Counted from the first letter of the stretch, positions 1 through 9,775 are shown. The stretch: 64,000 nucleotides of DNA from Candidatus Iainarchaeum sp. (GCA_017609985.1 JAFCCW010000010.1:1-64000); one strand, 5' to 3'. Translations and numbers: made by a program. The notes: generated from the sequence alone by a model not told the origin.

Positions 1-488
1 TGTGCGTAGAACCAGGCTTGTGCGTCTGTGTTTGTGTCGAGTGTTGTGTCTGGCAAGTCAAGTGCAAGTGCGTTTGCGTCAATGTCAGATTCTGTTGGGA
101 TATATGGTTTGTTTTGTAGGTCTGAGTAGTTTCTTGTTGTGATTTGTGTGATGTTGGTTAGTGTGGTGTTGTCGGCTACGTTAGTGTCTGCTAGTGGCAT
201 TATTCCAAGCAGGTCTGCCCAGGTGATTCCTGTTGTGATTCCAGTTAGGTTAGAACCATTTCCATAAAAGTTTCCCCCATAAAAATTGTTAGCTTGAACA
301 CTATTTGAAAAGTTTGCATCAGAACTGAAAGAAGTGTTTCCTAAAAACCCCCAGTTTCCAAGAACAGTTTCGTTATGGGTAGTGTATGCAATGCTTGAAG
401 GAAGCTTAAAAGCAGTGTTATATGTTTCAATCCCAAACCCATTTGAACAAATAAGCAAAACAAATAACAATAATAACTTTTTTTTCAT
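1..488 (-). CDS. N-terminal part of a secreted surface/tail-fibre-like protein (runs off window start)
   Basis: Own minus-strand reading: MKKKLLLLFVLLICSNGFGIETYNTAFKLPSSIAYTTHNETVLGNWGFLGNTSFSSDANFSNSVQANNFYGGNFYGNGSNLTGITTGITWADLL...NYSDLQNKPYIPTESDIDANALALDLPDTTLDTNTDAQAWFYA; signal peptide and GNGSNLTG motif; open to window edge. Confidence 0.85.
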   Translation of the reverse strand, partial: MKKKLLLLFVLLICSNGFGIETYNTAFKLPSSIAYTTHNETVLGNWGFLGNTSFSSDANFSNSVQANNFYGGNFYGNGSNLTGITTGITWADLLGIMPLADTNVADNTTLTNITQITTRNYSDLQNKPYIPTESDIDANALALDLPDTTLDTNTDAQAWFYA

Positions 489-631
489 ATTATCCCCCCT
501 GCCAAAACAAACAGGTTAATTGCAAAAATTGTAATTAAAATTGAATCAAAGAATACTCTAAAAAAAATTAGCAGTTGTCTGCAAGTTTCTTTACCCTGCT
601 GAAAACAAGCAGGTTGAAAATTCAGTTTCAC

Positions 632-1582
632 TTATATTTCCCCTAACTTTTTTCTCTTAAACTTTTTAGCAAACAAAAACAATGCTGTAAAAAGTGCAAT
701 AGTCATAATAACCAATACAGGAACACTTTTTGTTGCAAGAGAAAAGACTCCTGTTGAAAAATTTTCTGTTTCTTCCGGTTTTATTAGTGAAATAATTTTT
801 TGTTTCTGCAAGTCAATCTCTTTTTTTGCCAAATCCAACTCTTTCCCAGTTGTTTTTATTTTTTCTTCCAACGAATCAAGTCTTTTTTGCAGAACATTTT
901 GTTGAATTATAGAAATCGTTCCTGTTTTGTTTGTTCCTTCAACCTGGTTTTTAAGCAACTTTATTTTATTTTGAACTTTTTGTAAGTTGGAAGTAAGCTG
1001 TTCTGTTGTTTGCTGGACTGTCTGTTGTGTAGAGCTTTCTACTGAACCAAAATCTGAATTTAAAGTTTCAATATTTGACTGCATACTGCTCAAGCTTGTT
1101 TCCAAACTGCTGACCTGTGAAACTAATGAATCTATTTCTCCAGAAGAGGAAGAAAATTCAGAAGTTACTTCAAAGCTTTCGTTTGTTTGATCTATTTTAG
1201 TGCCATTGAATGAATGAGCCATTATTGAGTGAGTGCCGGCTGAGTTTTCAACATAAGAAACATATAATCTGGGAGAAGTATCGCCTTCAATAAATGCCTT
1301 TAATATAAATTTTCCATTTTCTGAGTCAATATTAACTGAACCATCATTTAAAGCAGTAATAATTAATTTGTTATCATAAAAAACCTGAGACTGAGTGAAA
1401 GAACTGGTTTCAGGCAGTTCAACTGAAAAAAGAAAAGCGATTTTTGCAGGAGTCTGGGAAGGCAAATCAATAGAAATAGCACTGGCAACAGAAGCAAATA
1501 ATATAAAAAAGGCTAAAGGAATCACTGCTTTTTTGCCAAAACCGGTGCAAAAAACCAAAAGTTTTGTATCTTTCAAATTCAT
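632..1582 (-). CDS. Secreted coiled-coil protein with C-terminal TM anchor
   Basis: 316 aa ORF; N-terminal hydrophobic signal, long coiled coil, C-terminal TM followed by KKFKRKK. Confidence 0.85.
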   Translation of the reverse strand: MNLKDTKLLVFCTGFGKKAVIPLAFFILFASVASAISIDLPSQTPAKIAFLFSVELPETSSFTQSQVFYDNKLIITALNDGSVNIDSENGKFILKAFIEGDTSPRLYVSYVENSAGTHSIMAHSFNGTKIDQTNESFEVTSEFSSSSGEIDSLVSQVSSLETSLSSMQSNIETLNSDFGSVESSTQQTVQQTTEQLTSNLQKVQNKIKLLKNQVEGTNKTGTISIIQQNVLQKRLDSLEEKIKTTGKELDLAKKEIDLQKQKIISLIKPEETENFSTGVFSLATKSVPVLVIMTIALFTALFLFAKKFKRKKLGEI

Positions 1583-1731
1583 TTCATTTTCGCCCTGTTT
1601 TCCTTTACAAACTCCTCAAGCAAATCATTTATAAGTTGAGATGCAGAAGTTTCCATTTCAAGTGCTATGCGTCTGGTCTTATGCCATAATTCTTTGTTAA
1701 GCATTACATTTGTCCTAATTTTTTCACTCAT
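1579..1731 (-). CDS. Short ribbon-helix-helix-like protein
   Basis: Own reading: MSEKIRTNVMLNKELWHKTRRIALEMETSASQLINDLLEEFVKENRAKMK*; ATGA overlap with the 632..1582 gene; below the ORF-track length cutoff. Confidence 0.7.
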   Translation of the reverse strand: MSEKIRTNVMLNKELWHKTRRIALEMETSASQLINDLLEEFVKENRAKMK

Positions 1732-1964
1732 TTCAAAAGAAACAGCTTTATATTATAAAAACCTTTGCATAGGTGTGTAGTTATGCAATTGAATTTGTTC
1801 ATTAAATCAAACACTTTCTCTTAAATTGTTGAGAATGTTTGCTAATATAATTTTTTGCGCCTCAAATAAAAAACCGTTAATTTTAAGGGTTTAAGTTTAG
1901 ATATTTTATAGAAACTGTTTGCATTTTTTTATTAAAGTTTTTTCTGAACTGTATATTTTATGTT

Positions 1965-2564
1965 GTGGTTTTCTTGACTGTTGAAAAAACAAGATTTGAA
2001 ATGGTTAAAAAAAGGCATTCAAAAACATATGTGGATGCAAAGGCAGAAGGTATGGTTGACAGCCAATTGATTTCCCTCTGGGACGCAGTGCTAAAATCGG
2101 AGAATTACTTCAGTTCAAGCGGCTGTGCAGGAAGAATTCTCTTGCTTGGTTTGCCAAAGAATGCTTCAAAAAAAGAAGCCTATTTTCACAGGAAATTTCA
2201 CAGAAAAGTTTTGTTGAGAGAAATCATTGCAGGAGTTGAAGAAAACGAAAAAGGGGAATTATGGCTGAAGCAAGAGCCATTCATTCTTCACATTGGATGC
2301 GAAAACATTTCTGGAGCAAGGGAGCTACTGAAAGTAATGAGGCGAGCAGGAATAAAGAGAGGGGGAATAATGGTTGCAGAACCAGGAAAGTTCATTATTG
2401 AATGTCAGGGGACGCAGAGCCTTTCGCTTCCAGTAAAACAGGGAAAAACACAAATTATTGGAAAAGAAGCCTTGTCAGAACTTGTAAAAGAAGCAAACAA
2501 AAAGCTTGAAAAAAATTACGTTAGTCTGAAAAAATTTGAGAAAGAATTAGATGATATTCTTTAA
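1965..2564 (+). CDS. taw3: tRNA wybutosine-synthesizing protein 3 (TYW3/Taw3 family)
   Basis: SSSGCAGRILLL motif, KxxFHRKFHR, LHIGCENISGARELLKVMRRAGIKRGGI; start may be internal (MVKKRHSKTYVDAK). Confidence 0.8.
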   Translation: MVFLTVEKTRFEMVKKRHSKTYVDAKAEGMVDSQLISLWDAVLKSENYFSSSGCAGRILLLGLPKNASKKEAYFHRKFHRKVLLREIIAGVEENEKGELWLKQEPFILHIGCENISGARELLKVMRRAGIKRGGIMVAEPGKFIIECQGTQSLSLPVKQGKTQIIGKEALSELVKEANKKLEKNYVSLKKFEKELDDIL

Positions 2565-2615
2565 CCCTGCTTTTCACTCTTTTCTGTGCTGTTTTTGATT
2601 TGGTTACTCGCCAGT

Positions 2616-2807
2616 TTAATCTGGGTTCTCTATCATTTGTTTCATTTCCTCTTCTGTCAGTGGCTTTCTCTTGTTTCTGCAAGCAATCAATTTCCTTTTC
2701 AAAATCTGTCCTGCTCTGGAAAAAGGCGATGGCTTTTTGCGGTTTGGTTTCTTTCTCTTCCGAGGAATCATTGCCTTTGGCTTTCTTGGACCCAGAAATC
2801 TAACCAT
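2616..2807 (-). CDS. Small basic protein of unknown function
   Basis: 63 aa from MVRFLGPRKPKAMIPRKRKKPN...; divergent from the thpR start. Confidence 0.45.
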   Translation of the reverse strand: MVRFLGPRKPKAMIPRKRKKPNRKKPSPFSRAGQILKRKLIACRNKRKPLTEEEMKQMIENPD

Positions 2808-2840
2808 AATAAAAAAAAACCATTCACATATAAAACTATT

Positions 2841-3371
2841 ATGCTTGAAAGCAAGAGACTGTTCTTTGCAGTCAATATTCCTGAAAAAGCAAAAAAAGAA
2901 ATTTTTTCGCATTATTCAAAATCACTTCCTTCTTTGCTTAAAATAGTGCCGGAGCAAAACCTGCACTTTACTCTTCTTTTTCTTGGAAATATTCCTGAAA
3001 CTGCTTTGCAGGAAATAAGGCAAAAAGCAGAAAAAGTCAAACAGGAAAAATTCACTGTCCAACTTGGGGGAATAGGCGAATTTGAAAACAAGGTTTTGTG
3101 GGTTGGAGCATTGAGTGGAAGAGAAGAGCTTTCTAGCCTGAATCTTCAGCTTTCAGAATCTTTTGAATCGAAGCAAAAATTTCAGCCACATCTTACGATT
3201 GCAAGAAATCATGTGCTTGAAAAAGAAGAATTCAAATCCCTTGCAAACAAGCTTCAAAAAAACAAGGTTTTGATTGAATTTGAAGTAAACTCTTTTGAAT
3301 TAATGGAAAGTTCTTTGAGGGCAGATGGAGCACACTATTCACAACTTGTTTCCTTTCTCCTTAATCATTAA
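2841..3371 (+). CDS. thpR: RNA 2',3'-cyclic phosphodiesterase (2'-5' RNA ligase family)
   Basis: HFTLLFLG and HLTIAR motifs (two HxT motifs); ATG at 2841 preferred over the track start. Confidence 0.88.
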   Translation: MLESKRLFFAVNIPEKAKKEIFSHYSKSLPSLLKIVPEQNLHFTLLFLGNIPETALQEIRQKAEKVKQEKFTVQLGGIGEFENKVLWVGALSGREELSSLNLQLSESFESKQKFQPHLTIARNHVLEKEEFKSLANKLQKNKVLIEFEVNSFELMESSLRADGAHYSQLVSFLLNH

Positions 3372-3438
3372 ATATAATAACCTCTTTTTCTAATAGTAAA
3401 GCAGGTGATTAGAGATTAAGAAAATTTTTGAAGATGTT

Positions 3439-4791
3439 TTGAAGAAAATAACTCCCTCTGAAAAAAGCTATTCAAGGGATATGCACTTTGCCCAGTCGCT
3501 TGTTGAAAAAATAAAAGCAGTTGAAGGAAAGCATGTGCGGGTGGAGATTGCAGGAAGCTTTGCAAGAAACACTCACCTCAAGGGAGACAATGACATAGAC
3601 TTGTTTGTTCTTTTTCCAAAAACTCTTCCAAGGGAAGACTTTGAAAAAGAAGGATTGCGGATTGGCAAAAACATGTTTCGTGGGCACAGGTGGGAAAAAG
3701 CTTTTTCAGAGCATCCTTACATTCGCGGTTCAATTGACGGATATGATGTGGAAATTGTTCCAAGCTATGATGTGGAGCAAGCTTCCGAACTTCAGTCAGC
3801 AGTGGATAGGTCTGTATTTCATAATAAATATTTGAAGGAAAAGCTGGACAGGGGAAAGAGAGCAGAAATAAGGCTCTTGAAAAAATTTCTTAAAGGAATC
3901 GGGTGCTATGGCGCAGAGTTAAAGACAGGGAGTGTGCCAGGCTATGTGCTTGAACTTCTTGTCCTGGAATATGGTTCTTTTGAAAAAACAATTCAGGCGG
4001 TTTCAGGCTGGCAAAAGGGAACAGTTGTTGACGTTGAAAACCATCTTGGAATAGAAAAAGCAAGGGAAAAATTTGACTCTCACTTGATTGTAGTTGACCC
4101 AACCGACAAAAACAGAAATGTTGCTGCTGCTCTCTCTTACCAGCAGTTTGCTCGTTTTATAGCTGCCTCTCGTGCTTTTCTAAAAAAACCTTCAAAAAAG
4201 TTTTTCTTTGCTCCCAAAGGAAAATCCTGGTCTGTGCCAAAAGTTAAGCAGGCGCTTGCACAAAAAGAACTTGTTGCAATTCACACCCCATATCCAAGCA
4301 AGGCACTTGAAGACATAATGTACGGGCAAATTTTCAGAACAGGAAGAAAAATTGCAGTACAACTTGCAATACACGGATTCACAGTCAAGAGAGACGAAGA
4401 GTTTATTCAGGTTGGAGAAGCAGCAGCAATGGTTTTCGAGCTTGAAAGTGTCAGACTTCAAAAAGTAACCAAAAAAACAGGACCAGAGGTTGCAGATGAA
4501 GAGAACAGTAAGAAATTTCTTGAAGCTCACGCTAGACCAGTTGCCGGACCGCGAATTGAACAAGGCAGATGGATAGTGGAAGTCAAGAGAAAATATCCAG
4601 ATGCAAACAGGTTTTTGAAAGAGTATTCAAAAAAGCTTGGGAAAACAGAAAAAGAGCCTATTCGAAAAGCACTCTCGCGTGCAAAGGTTTTGGATGAAAA
4701 ACAATTAATCAAGCTATACAAGAAAAACAAGGAATTTGCCTGCTTTCTGACAAGGTTCTTGAAGGGAAGGGAAGAGTTTTTGGGGTATTAA
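3439..4791 (+). CDS. cca: CCA tRNA nucleotidyltransferase (archaeal class I)
   Basis: EIAGSFARNTHLKGDNDIDLFVLFP catalytic motif; exact start uncertain (TTG or non-canonical upstream). Confidence 0.93.
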   Translation: MKKITPSEKSYSRDMHFAQSLVEKIKAVEGKHVRVEIAGSFARNTHLKGDNDIDLFVLFPKTLPREDFEKEGLRIGKNMFRGHRWEKAFSEHPYIRGSIDGYDVEIVPSYDVEQASELQSAVDRSVFHNKYLKEKLDRGKRAEIRLLKKFLKGIGCYGAELKTGSVPGYVLELLVLEYGSFEKTIQAVSGWQKGTVVDVENHLGIEKAREKFDSHLIVVDPTDKNRNVAAALSYQQFARFIAASRAFLKKPSKKFFFAPKGKSWSVPKVKQALAQKELVAIHTPYPSKALEDIMYGQIFRTGRKIAVQLAIHGFTVKRDEEFIQVGEAAAMVFELESVRLQKVTKKTGPEVADEENSKKFLEAHARPVAGPRIEQGRWIVEVKRKYPDANRFLKEYSKKLGKTEKEPIRKALSRAKVLDEKQLIKLYKKNKEFACFLTRFLKGREEFLGY

Positions 4792-5460
4792 TTATAGGCT
4801 AATTCCTCTTTTTTTAAGTTCGCTGTTAAATCTTTCAAGAAAATAGTTTCTTGCTTGTTCGTCTTTTATCATTTTTCTAAATTTTGTCATAAAAAATTTC
4901 ACTGCTTTGTTTCTTTCGGATTTAGATGTAAATCTGTACAAAGACCCAATGTCTTGAAAATAAACAAGACTTCCTGCACTTGTGAAAACAAGGTTTGGAG
5001 AATCAACTGCGATGCTGTGGCCTGTTGAGATTATTTTTGCAAAATTTGAAGTAATGGCATCGATTACTCCTCTGTCCATGGGGAGTCTCAAATTGTAAAG
5101 AATCTTTCTCGCATCAGTATTTTTCATCATTTTGGATTGCTTGCCTCTCATAAAACCCTCCATTACTAGAACGTATCTTCCTTCTTGATAGACATAATCC
5201 ATTTTTGGCATTTTCACTCCTGCTTTCTCAAGTTTTGCAATCATGCGTCTGTGCTTTTTGACAGTTACCTTATTGGGGCTTTTGGCTGGTTTGAAAACCT
5301 TTACTGCTACAGGGTGACGTTTTCTGCTTCCGTCTTCTCTTTCAATATCAATTCTTCCTCTAAAAACAGTGCCCTCAGTTCCTCGGCCAAGCTCTTGCTC
5401 AGGATATATTTTAAGTTTTTTTATGTTTCCTCTTCTGAGTTTGTTTCTTGGCACAGGCAT
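4792..5460 (-). CDS. Protein-kinase-like protein (RIO/ABC1-like N-lobe)
   Basis: ELGRGTEGTVFRGRI...VAVKVFKPAK Gly-rich loop and VAVK lysine; start placed at MPVPRNKL because the track ORF reads through a tRNA gene. Confidence 0.7.
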   Translation of the reverse strand: MPVPRNKLRRGNIKKLKIYPEQELGRGTEGTVFRGRIDIEREDGSRKRHPVAVKVFKPAKSPNKVTVKKHRRMIAKLEKAGVKMPKMDYVYQEGRYVLVMEGFMRGKQSKMMKNTDARKILYNLRLPMDRGVIDAITSNFAKIISTGHSIAVDSPNLVFTSAGSLVYFQDIGSLYRFTSKSERNKAVKFFMTKFRKMIKDEQARNYFLERFNSELKKRGISL

Positions 5461-5516
5461 ATAGGAATAATTCCCTAACTTGTATAAATTAGTGCTTGCT
5501 GGCGGTATTTTGGAAG

Positions 5517-5588
5517 TGGACCCGAAGGGATTCGAACCCTCGATCTTTTCGTCCGAAGCGAAACGCCCTTCCACTAGGCTACGGGTCC
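5517..5588 (-). tRNA. tRNA-Arg (anticodon TCG)
   Basis: Minus strand GGACCCG TA GCCTAGTGGAAGGGC G TTTCG CTTCGGA CGAAA AGATC GAGGG TTCGAAT CCCTT CGGGTCC A; all arms fold by eye. Confidence 0.93.
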
Positions 5589-5697
5589 AGTGCTCTCATT
5601 GCTTGTTTTTAACTTCATTGCTTAACTTTAAAAACAATGCGCAATAAAACTATAGTATTGCTAATTCATTTAAATTTAGCAGTTTTTTGGTGATTTT

Positions 5698-5853
5698 ATG
5701 AAGGTTTGTGGAACATGCAATCGAGAGGTAACTGACGATTACGTTGAGTTCAAGTGCCCGTCTTGTGGCAAGTCACGCATTGTGAGATGCGATCACTGCA
5801 GACAACAGGCAAAGCCTTACAAGTGTGAAGAATGCGGCTTTGAAGGGCCATAG
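5698..5853 (+). CDS. Zn-ribbon protein, typical neighbour of aEF-1beta
   Basis: Own reading: MKVCGTCNREVTDDYVEFKCPSCGKSRIVRCDHCRQQAKPYKCEECGFEGP*; four CxxC knuckles. Confidence 0.9.
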   Translation: MKVCGTCNREVTDDYVEFKCPSCGKSRIVRCDHCRQQAKPYKCEECGFEGP

Positions 5854-5856
5854 GAG

Positions 5857-6126
5857 ATGAATGAAATGGGCGACGTGCTGGTTATTTTAAAGATTTATCC
5901 TGAAGGAATTGATGAAATCGAGCTAGTTGAAAAAGGAGTGAAGGGAATAACTGCTGGGGAAGTCAAAGAGGTTAAGAGAGAACCAATTGCCTTTGGAATG
6001 GAACTCATAAAAGCAGGAATTGCAATTCCGGACAAGGAAGAAGGCAGAATGGAAAAGCTTGAAGAAGCACTCAAAGCGCTTCCAGGAGTCAAAGAAGTTG
6101 AAGTAGAAGGAATGACACTTCTCTAA
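5857..6126 (+). CDS. Translation elongation factor aEF-1beta
   Basis: GDVLVILKIYPEG...EPIAFGMELIKAGIAIPDKE...LPGVKEVEVEGM. Confidence 0.9.
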   Translation: MNEMGDVLVILKIYPEGIDEIELVEKGVKGITAGEVKEVKREPIAFGMELIKAGIAIPDKEEGRMEKLEEALKALPGVKEVEVEGMTLL

Positions 6127-6140
6127 GTATACATAACAAA

Positions 6141-6614
6141 TTATTTTCTTCTTCTCGGCGCAGGTTTTCTTTTTCTTTTAGTTTTCTTTTTTGTTGCTAT
6201 TGCCTTTCTCAAAGCATCTGCCTCTTTTGTCCTTTTTGGTCTTTGAAGAATAGTTCCCGCATCGAAAGATTTCATTGTAGCATCTAATCTTCTGCTTATT
6301 GCTTGTATTTCATTAGCGTGGTATTTTCTCTTTTCTGTATTTCTTGTTTTGTACATGCTTAAAAGAGCTCTTGCCTGAGCAGTAATTAAACCCTGTACTG
6401 CATGGAGTGCAACATTTGCTTCCTTAATTTTTTTTGAATCTCTTGATTTTGTGGCTTTTTCAAGTTTCACTAAAACTTCTCTTTTTGATTCCCAAAGCTT
6501 TTTTTCGATGCCTTCGGAGGCAAGGAAAGGTTCTCTTAAAAGTTGTGCTCTGCTTGTTTTTGACAGGCTCTCAAGGAAAGCATCATTTAAATTTGATTCT
6601 GTTTCTTGTTCCAT
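6141..6614 (-). CDS. Hypothetical protein with basic C-terminal tail
   Basis: 157 aa ORF, helical, Lys/Arg-rich tail. Confidence 0.7.
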   Translation of the reverse strand: MEQETESNLNDAFLESLSKTSRAQLLREPFLASEGIEKKLWESKREVLVKLEKATKSRDSKKIKEANVALHAVQGLITAQARALLSMYKTRNTEKRKYHANEIQAISRRLDATMKSFDAGTILQRPKRTKEADALRKAIATKKKTKRKRKPAPRRRK

Positions 6615-6697
6615 TCAAAGAATATTGCTTTCTCAAATAAAAGCTTTTCTTAATTCTGCAATAGTTTTATTGCTTTTTCTCAACAGAATTATTTTGC

Positions 6698-8764
6698 ATG
6701 ATTAAATCCATCAAGCTAGAGAACTGGAAAACCCATCATTCAACTGAACTGGAATTTGGAAAGGGAACAAACGTGCTTGTCGGCGAGATGGGTTCTGGAA
6801 AGTCAAGCGTGATGGACGCGGTTTCTTTTGCCTTGTTTGGAACATTTCCTGCTTTGAAGAGCAAACGGGTTTCAATGGATGAAGTAATTATGGGCAGACC
6901 AAACGAAGCTGATTTTGCAAAAATTTGCCTTGAATTTGACTATCGTGAAAAAAATTTCAGAGTTGAGCGAACAATCAAGCGCGGTGGAAAAGCAAATCAA
7001 GCAAGCTTGTATATTGGTGAAAAACTTTCCGCAGGTCCCAAGGTGGGTGATGTCAACGAACGAATTTCAAAAGAACTAAGTGTGTCATATGACTTGTTTT
7101 CGAGAGCAGTGTACAGCGAACAAAACCAGATTGACTTTTTTTTAAGGCTTAGTCCACGTGACAGAAAAGAGAAATTTGACGAACTTCTTGACCTAAAGCG
7201 TTATGAAACAGCAAGAGCTTCTTGCGTGACTGTTTCAAACAGGCTGGGGCAGAGAGCAAACGATCTTAGAAAATTTGTTGAAGACCAAAAAAACGCTTTC
7301 TCTGGAAAAGAAACTGAAGAGATGAAAAAACGCCTTGAAGAAAAAACAAGAGAGCGCACGGAAACAGAGAACAAGATTTCTTCAGCAAAAAAGATTTCTG
7401 CGGAAGCAGACTTGATTTTGAAAAAACTTGAAGAACAAGAATCAGAATACCGTGTTTTTAACAATGCATTTATTGCAGGAGAAGCTCGTCTGAAAGAAAT
7501 GGCTGATGCAATAGCTGAAGCAGAGAAAAAAATCAAAGGACGCTCAATCAAGGAGATTGCTGAGAAAGTCAAGAAGCTTGAAAAAGAGCTGGATTTGTTA
7601 GAAAAGGAAAAGCAGGAAAACAATGAAAAAGCAATTCAGTTGCAAGCAAGAGCTGATGAGTCTCTTCAAAAAAAATCTGTTGTTGAATCAAAAATAAAAG
7701 ACCTTGAAAAGCATTTTGCAGAGTTGGAGGGGCTGGGAGCAGAGTGTCCAGTTTGCAAGTCCGAGCTTGACGAAAAATCAAAAGCTCAGCTTATTGAAGA
7801 AAATCAAAGCGAGAGAAAAAAACTTGAAGAAAATTTAGCAGAAGAAACAAAAAAATCAGAAAAGATTTTTTTCGAAAAAAACAAGCTGGAAGAAGAAAAA
7901 AGCAATTTTGAAAAAAAATTCAGAGAATTGAGCAATTCAGAGAGACAAGAAAGGGAAATACTCGAAAGTGCAGAAAAGCTTGAAGAAAACAGAAAAAAGT
8001 CAGAAACACTTAAAGAAGAACTTGAAAAAACAAAAGAACAGATTAAAGCGCTTTTATTTGACGAAAAAAAGCTTTCTGAGGCAAGAGAAAAGCTTTCTGA
8101 GGCAAGACTTAATCTTGAAAGATTAATAGGACAAGAAAAATCATTAAAAGATGTAATCGAAGAAATTGAACATGGCATCAAGCTCGCTAAAAAAGCAAGA
8201 GAGCATGTGAAAAAATCTGAAAAAGAGGTTTTGCAACTTGAAGAAATCAAATCCAAGCTTGAACTCTTTCGCGCCTCACTTATTGCTACTCAGGCAGAAT
8301 TAAGGGAAACTCTTGTTGAAGGTGTTAACTCTGCAATGGACACTGTTTGGCAGAGGATTTATCCATACCAAGACTATGTTTCTGCAAGAATGGAAATAGA
8401 ACAGGGAAGTTACGAGCTAAAAGTAAAAACAAGGTCTGGTGCTTGGGTCAGAGTAGAGGGTATTTTGAGCGGGGGGGAAAGAAGCGCTGCTGCTCTATGC
8501 ATTCGCATTGCATTTTCTCTGGTTCTTACTCAGAATCTTAGCTGGTTAATTCTTGACGAGCCAACTCACAATCTTGATAGCAATGCTGTTCGCAAGCTTA
8601 GTGAAATGCTTCGTTCTCAGCTTCCAGAAATGGTTGAACAAATATTTATTATCACGCACGACAAAGAAATGGAAAAAGCAGCTTCTTCAAATCTTTATCT
8701 AATGCAGAGAGACAAAGACAACGATGGCACAACAAAGCCGGTTCTTCAGCAGATAGAGCACTAG
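6698..8764 (+). CDS. rad50: Rad50-like SMC-family DNA repair ATPase
   Basis: Walker A GEMGSGKSS, zinc hook CPVC, signature LSGGERSAAALC, Walker B WLILDEPTHNLD. Confidence 0.92.
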   Translation: MIKSIKLENWKTHHSTELEFGKGTNVLVGEMGSGKSSVMDAVSFALFGTFPALKSKRVSMDEVIMGRPNEADFAKICLEFDYREKNFRVERTIKRGGKANQASLYIGEKLSAGPKVGDVNERISKELSVSYDLFSRAVYSEQNQIDFFLRLSPRDRKEKFDELLDLKRYETARASCVTVSNRLGQRANDLRKFVEDQKNAFSGKETEEMKKRLEEKTRERTETENKISSAKKISAEADLILKKLEEQESEYRVFNNAFIAGEARLKEMADAIAEAEKKIKGRSIKEIAEKVKKLEKELDLLEKEKQENNEKAIQLQARADESLQKKSVVESKIKDLEKHFAELEGLGAECPVCKSELDEKSKAQLIEENQSERKKLEENLAEETKKSEKIFFEKNKLEEEKSNFEKKFRELSNSERQEREILESAEKLEENRKKSETLKEELEKTKEQIKALLFDEKKLSEAREKLSEARLNLERLIGQEKSLKDVIEEIEHGIKLAKKAREHVKKSEKEVLQLEEIKSKLELFRASLIATQAELRETLVEGVNSAMDTVWQRIYPYQDYVSARMEIEQGSYELKVKTRSGAWVRVEGILSGGERSAAALCIRIAFSLVLTQNLSWLILDEPTHNLDSNAVRKLSEMLRSQLPEMVEQIFIITHDKEMEKAASSNLYLMQRDKDNDGTTKPVLQQIEH

Positions 8765-9246
8765 TTTATTTTTCCATTTTTGCCAACAAAGCCAAGTTTT
8801 TTGTTATCCTTGCTTCTAAAGACTCTTTTGGTTACTTCTCTTTCAAGATTGGCACCATAAATTTTGCGAAGTTGCCCAATAACCTCTGCAACTTCTGCTT
8901 TTCCTCTTAACAATCCATTTTCTTTCGCAAGCTCTGCCATTGCAATCATTGAATTTTTATAAACAAGACCTGCTTTGATTCCAGAGATTAGTTTTTGTAT
9001 GTCAATTTTTCCTTTTGAATCAGTAAAGCGCTTTGCAATTTCGGAAATTTCTTCTTCCGTAAAAATTTTTGAAATAAAATTTCGCACATTTGTTTCTCGC
9101 TCTCTAATAGAGGGATATTCATCCCATCTGAACAGCAATCTGATTTTATCAAGAGGGACAGACTCAAAAATATTTATTTCATTATATTTTGGGACGCGAC
9201 CATATTCTAATTCTCCCAGAATCTTGAAGTTCCCCTTATTAACCAT
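8761..9246 (-). CDS. Hypothetical protein
   Basis: 161 aa ORF, convergent 4-bp overlap with the rad50 stop. Confidence 0.75.
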   Translation of the reverse strand: MVNKGNFKILGELEYGRVPKYNEINIFESVPLDKIRLLFRWDEYPSIRERETNVRNFISKIFTEEEISEIAKRFTDSKGKIDIQKLISGIKAGLVYKNSMIAMAELAKENGLLRGKAEVAEVIGQLRKIYGANLEREVTKRVFRSKDNKKLGFVGKNGKIN

Positions 9247-9326
9247 TTGCTGAAGAACTGCCTGACTCTTGCTCTTGGAGAAAGCCTTGTCATAAGAAAA
9301 TAAGCAAGGTGTTATATAAAAAACAG

Positions 9327-9515
9327 CTAGTTTGCGTCTTTAATCATTCTGGAAATATAGCCTGCCATGATGTTTCTGTCGTTTTTTGAAAGAGAAAGAC
9401 CTATTCCGTTAATGACTTCCTTGTTTTTTTCAAAATCCTTTCCAAACTTTTCCTTGTGGTTTTCTAAGAGATATTCTGCTCTTGATTTGATTGATTTTGG
9501 AACAGCTTTTCCCAT
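9327..9515 (-). CDS. rps17e: 30S ribosomal protein eS17
   Basis: MGKAVPKSIKSRAEYLLENHKEKFGKDFEKNKEVI...RNIMAGYISRMIK. Confidence 0.85.
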   Translation of the reverse strand: MGKAVPKSIKSRAEYLLENHKEKFGKDFEKNKEVINGIGLSLSKNDRNIMAGYISRMIKDAN

Positions 9516-9523
9516 AAAAACAC

Positions 9524-9727
9524 CTAATTAAGTTCTACTCTTTTTTCTTCACCATTTGGAAAATGTCTAATGACTGTGAGCGGAAGAACATTGTCTTCAA
9601 GCTCTTTTTTAGCTGTTTCCAAAGGAGTTCCAGCACCTTCTTTTACAAGAGCAGGAGCACCCATTGAAATCTGAAGGGCTCTAGCACCTATGAGCCTTGT
9701 TCTCTCAAATCTTGTTAAAATTGGCAT
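9524..9727 (-). CDS. rpoK: DNA-directed RNA polymerase subunit K (Rpb6-like)
   Basis: [25 protein letters not shown]. Confidence 0.92.
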   Translation of the reverse strand: MPILTRFERTRLIGARALQISMGAPALVKEGAGTPLETAKKELEDNVLPLTVIRHFPNGEEKRVELN

Positions 9728-9775
9728 AAAACCACAAAAAGAGTTTATTTCAAATAAACTTGCATTAGATAAGGT

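Noticed and set aside
334-519. 61-aa plus ORF
   Set aside because: Antisense to the clear signal-peptide gene 1..488(-).
5461-5574. N-terminal extension of the 260-aa minus ORF
   Set aside because: Overlaps the well-folded tRNA-Arg gene; MPVPRNKL at 5460 is a better start.
7201-8256. Antisense Ser/Phe-rich ORFs opposite rad50
   Set aside because: Composition is the mirror image of Glu/Lys-rich coiled-coil codons; no start context or domain.
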